Assembly (NCBI RefSeq): GCF_017303155.1
Contig: NZ_JAEKJR010000001.1
Span: forward strand, 992,001-1,056,000
DNA: 64,000 nt
Origin: Microbulbifer salipaludis
GTDB lineage: Bacteria > Pseudomonadota > Gammaproteobacteria > Pseudomonadales > Cellvibrionaceae
Direction of reading: 5' to 3'
This document shows positions 62,674 to 64,000 of this stretch, piece after piece; within the stretch, counting starts at the first letter, position 1, and every line of letters begins with the position of its first letter. A program made the position numbers and the translations under genes. The notes beneath the pieces were generated by a model. It ran no database searches, had not been told where the DNA came from, and saw only the letters and a program-made list of their open reading frames with translations.

Positions 62674-64000
62674 ATGAATATTTCCAAAGCTGAGTACGCT
62701 CGCCGCCGGCAGCGCCTGGTCGAAGGGCTGGAGTCAAACAGTCTGGCGATTGTGCCAGCGGCCCGAGAGCAATTGCGCTCGCGCGATACGTATTTTCCTT
62801 TCCGTCAGGACAGCGATTTTTCCTATCTCACCGGGTTCAACGAGCCCGAGTCCCTGCTGGTGCTGATTCCTGGACGCGCGCAGGGGGAAACGCTGCTGTT
62901 TTGTCGGGAGCGGGACGCAGAAAAAGAAATGTGGGACGGCCCGCGCCTGGGGCCGGAGCGTGCGGCCGAGTTCTGTGGCCTGTGCGATGCCTTCCCGATT
63001 GGCGATCTGGACGACATTTTGCCCGGCCTGCTGGAAGGGCGGGACCTGATTTACTACACCATGGGGCGCTTTCCCCAGCTCGATCGTCGCCTGCAGGGCT
63101 ATCTGCAGGCCCTGGAGCATGCGCCGGGCGCGGTATCGGCGCCGGAAATGGTGAGCCTGGATCCGCAGTTACACGATTTGCGGCTGTTCAAAAGTGCTGC
63201 GGAAATTCGCCTGATGGCCAGGGCCGCGGAGATCAGTGCGGAAGGCCACCGTCGTGCCATGCAGTGCTGCCAGCCGGGCATGTACGAGTACCAGCTGGAA
63301 GCGGAACTGTTGCATGCCTTTGCGTCCGGTGGCGCACGTGAGCCTGCTTACCCGAGCATTGTGGGCGGCGGGCGCAATGCGCTGGTGATGCATTACATCG
63401 CCAACAGTGCGCCGCTGCGCAACGGCGAGCTGGTGCTGATTGATGCGGGCTGTGAATACCGCGGCTATGCAGCGGATATTACCCGGACCTTTCCCGTGAA
63501 TGGCCGTTTCAGTGGTCCGCAAAAAGCGGTGTATGAAATTGTGCTGGCCAGCCAGCAGGCGGCGATCGAAAAAATTGTTGCCGGCAACGACTGGGATCAT
63601 CCGCATCTCGCCAGTGTGGAAGTGATCGTCCGCGGGTTGAAGGATCTCGGACTGCTGAAAGGCGATTTACACGGACTGATCGAATCCGGGGCCTATCGCC
63701 GTTTTTACATGCACCGCGTCGGTCACTGGTTGGGTATGGATGTGCACGATGTGGGGGACTACAAAGTGCACGGTCAGTGGCGTCAACTGGAACCGGGTAT
63801 GACCATGACGGTGGAGCCGGGCATTTACATTGCGGCCGAGGAGAGCGATGTGCCGGAGAAATTCCGCGGCATCGGGATTCGCATTGAAGACGATGTGGCC
63901 CTGTTAAAAGACGGAACCCAGATTCTTTCCGCGGCGGCACCGAAAGCCATTGCGGATATCGAGTACCTGATGCGCGCCGGCGATCTGGTACAGGAGGCTT
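62674..64000 (+). CDS. pepP: Xaa-Pro aminopeptidase, 3' end beyond window
   Basis: At least 442 residues of a metal-dependent aminopeptidase P that removes the N-terminal residue before proline. The N-terminal domain starts with DSDFSYLTGFNEPESLLVLI. The five metal ligands of the pita-bread domain are present: Asp in LIDAGCEYRG, Asp in AADITRTFP, His in MHRVGHWLGMD, Glu in TVEPGIYIA and Glu in GIRIEDDVAL. The ATG at 62674 begins after the ygfB stop, probably in one transcript. The gene continues past 64000. Confidence 0.95.
   Translation, partial: MNISKAEYARRRQRLVEGLESNSLAIVPAAREQLRSRDTYFPFRQDSDFSYLTGFNEPESLLVLIPGRAQGETLLFCRERDAEKEMWDGPRLGPERAAEFCGLCDAFPIGDLDDILPGLLEGRDLIYYTMGRFPQLDRRLQGYLQALEHAPGAVSAPEMVSLDPQLHDLRLFKSAAEIRLMARAAEISAEGHRRAMQCCQPGMYEYQLEAELLHAFASGGAREPAYPSIVGGGRNALVMHYIANSAPLRNGELVLIDAGCEYRGYAADITRTFPVNGRFSGPQKAVYEIVLASQQAAIEKIVAGNDWDHPHLASVEVIVRGLKDLGLLKGDLHGLIESGAYRRFYMHRVGHWLGMDVHDVGDYKVHGQWRQLEPGMTMTVEPGIYIAAEESDVPEKFRGIGIRIEDDVALLKDGTQILSAAAPKAIADIEYLMRAGDLVQEA

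Overview
The window is 64 kb of GC-rich chromosome from a free-living gammaproteobacterium. The gene content fits a marine Cellvibrionales-type organism such as Microbulbifer, but that placement is an inference. The supports are the 6S RNA between zapA and the 5-formyl-THF cyclo-ligase gene, the divergent ygfB-pepP pair, rpiA divergent from ilvA, two sodium/proton antiporter systems (NhaA and a seven-gene Mrp operon) and many secreted or lipoprotein genes. I saw no rRNA, tRNA, CRISPR array, insertion sequence, integrase or prophage gene.

Layout. 0-7 kb: alpha/beta hydrolase, rarD, serA, a fumarylacetoacetase-family hydrolase, a one-domain asparaginase-like protein and a PuuC-type aldehyde dehydrogenase, with two copies of a REP-like palindromic element. 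7-18 kb: small envelope proteins, TerC, a secreted beta-lactamase-fold serine hydrolase, a lytic transglycosylase with two solute-binding domains, a transglutaminase/TPR lipoprotein, a VOC protein and an MsbA-type ABC exporter. 18-27 kb: cold-shock gene, DUF4382 lipoprotein, ABC-F protein YbiT, DUF4239 protein, acetolactate synthase, and the operon rhlE / PH-domain protein / spermidine-synthase-like protein. 27-32 kb: a run of minus-strand small envelope genes with a GNAT remnant, ending in a LysR regulator divergent from an oxidoreductase gene. 34.1-37.7 kb: a visibly AT-rich accessory patch with an RlaP-like nucleotidyltransferase, an unrecognised 281-residue protein and an Imm49-like protein. 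37.7-55 kb: M16 protease, META/SH3 protein, glycine-zipper protein, Fe-S photolyase, nhaA-mrpABCDEFG, cryptochrome-DASH, a DUF937-OmpA fusion and an AraC regulator. 55-64 kb: housekeeping genes (rpiA, ilvA, ygfA, ssrS, zapA, ygfB, pepP; pepP runs off the end).

How genes work together. nhaA and mrpA-G read in one direction with small gaps or overlaps and make a sodium/pH homeostasis block. It is bracketed by two photolyase-family genes pointing outward and inward. The zapA/TIGR02449 pair shares a recognisable sigma-70 promoter, with 6S RNA and ygfA downstream. The most plausible place for something undescribed is the AT-rich patch at 34.1-37.7 kb. There the unknown gene at 35252-36097 sits between two inverted copies of a bipartite 35/36-bp motif, next to the nucleotidyltransferase and the immunity-like protein.
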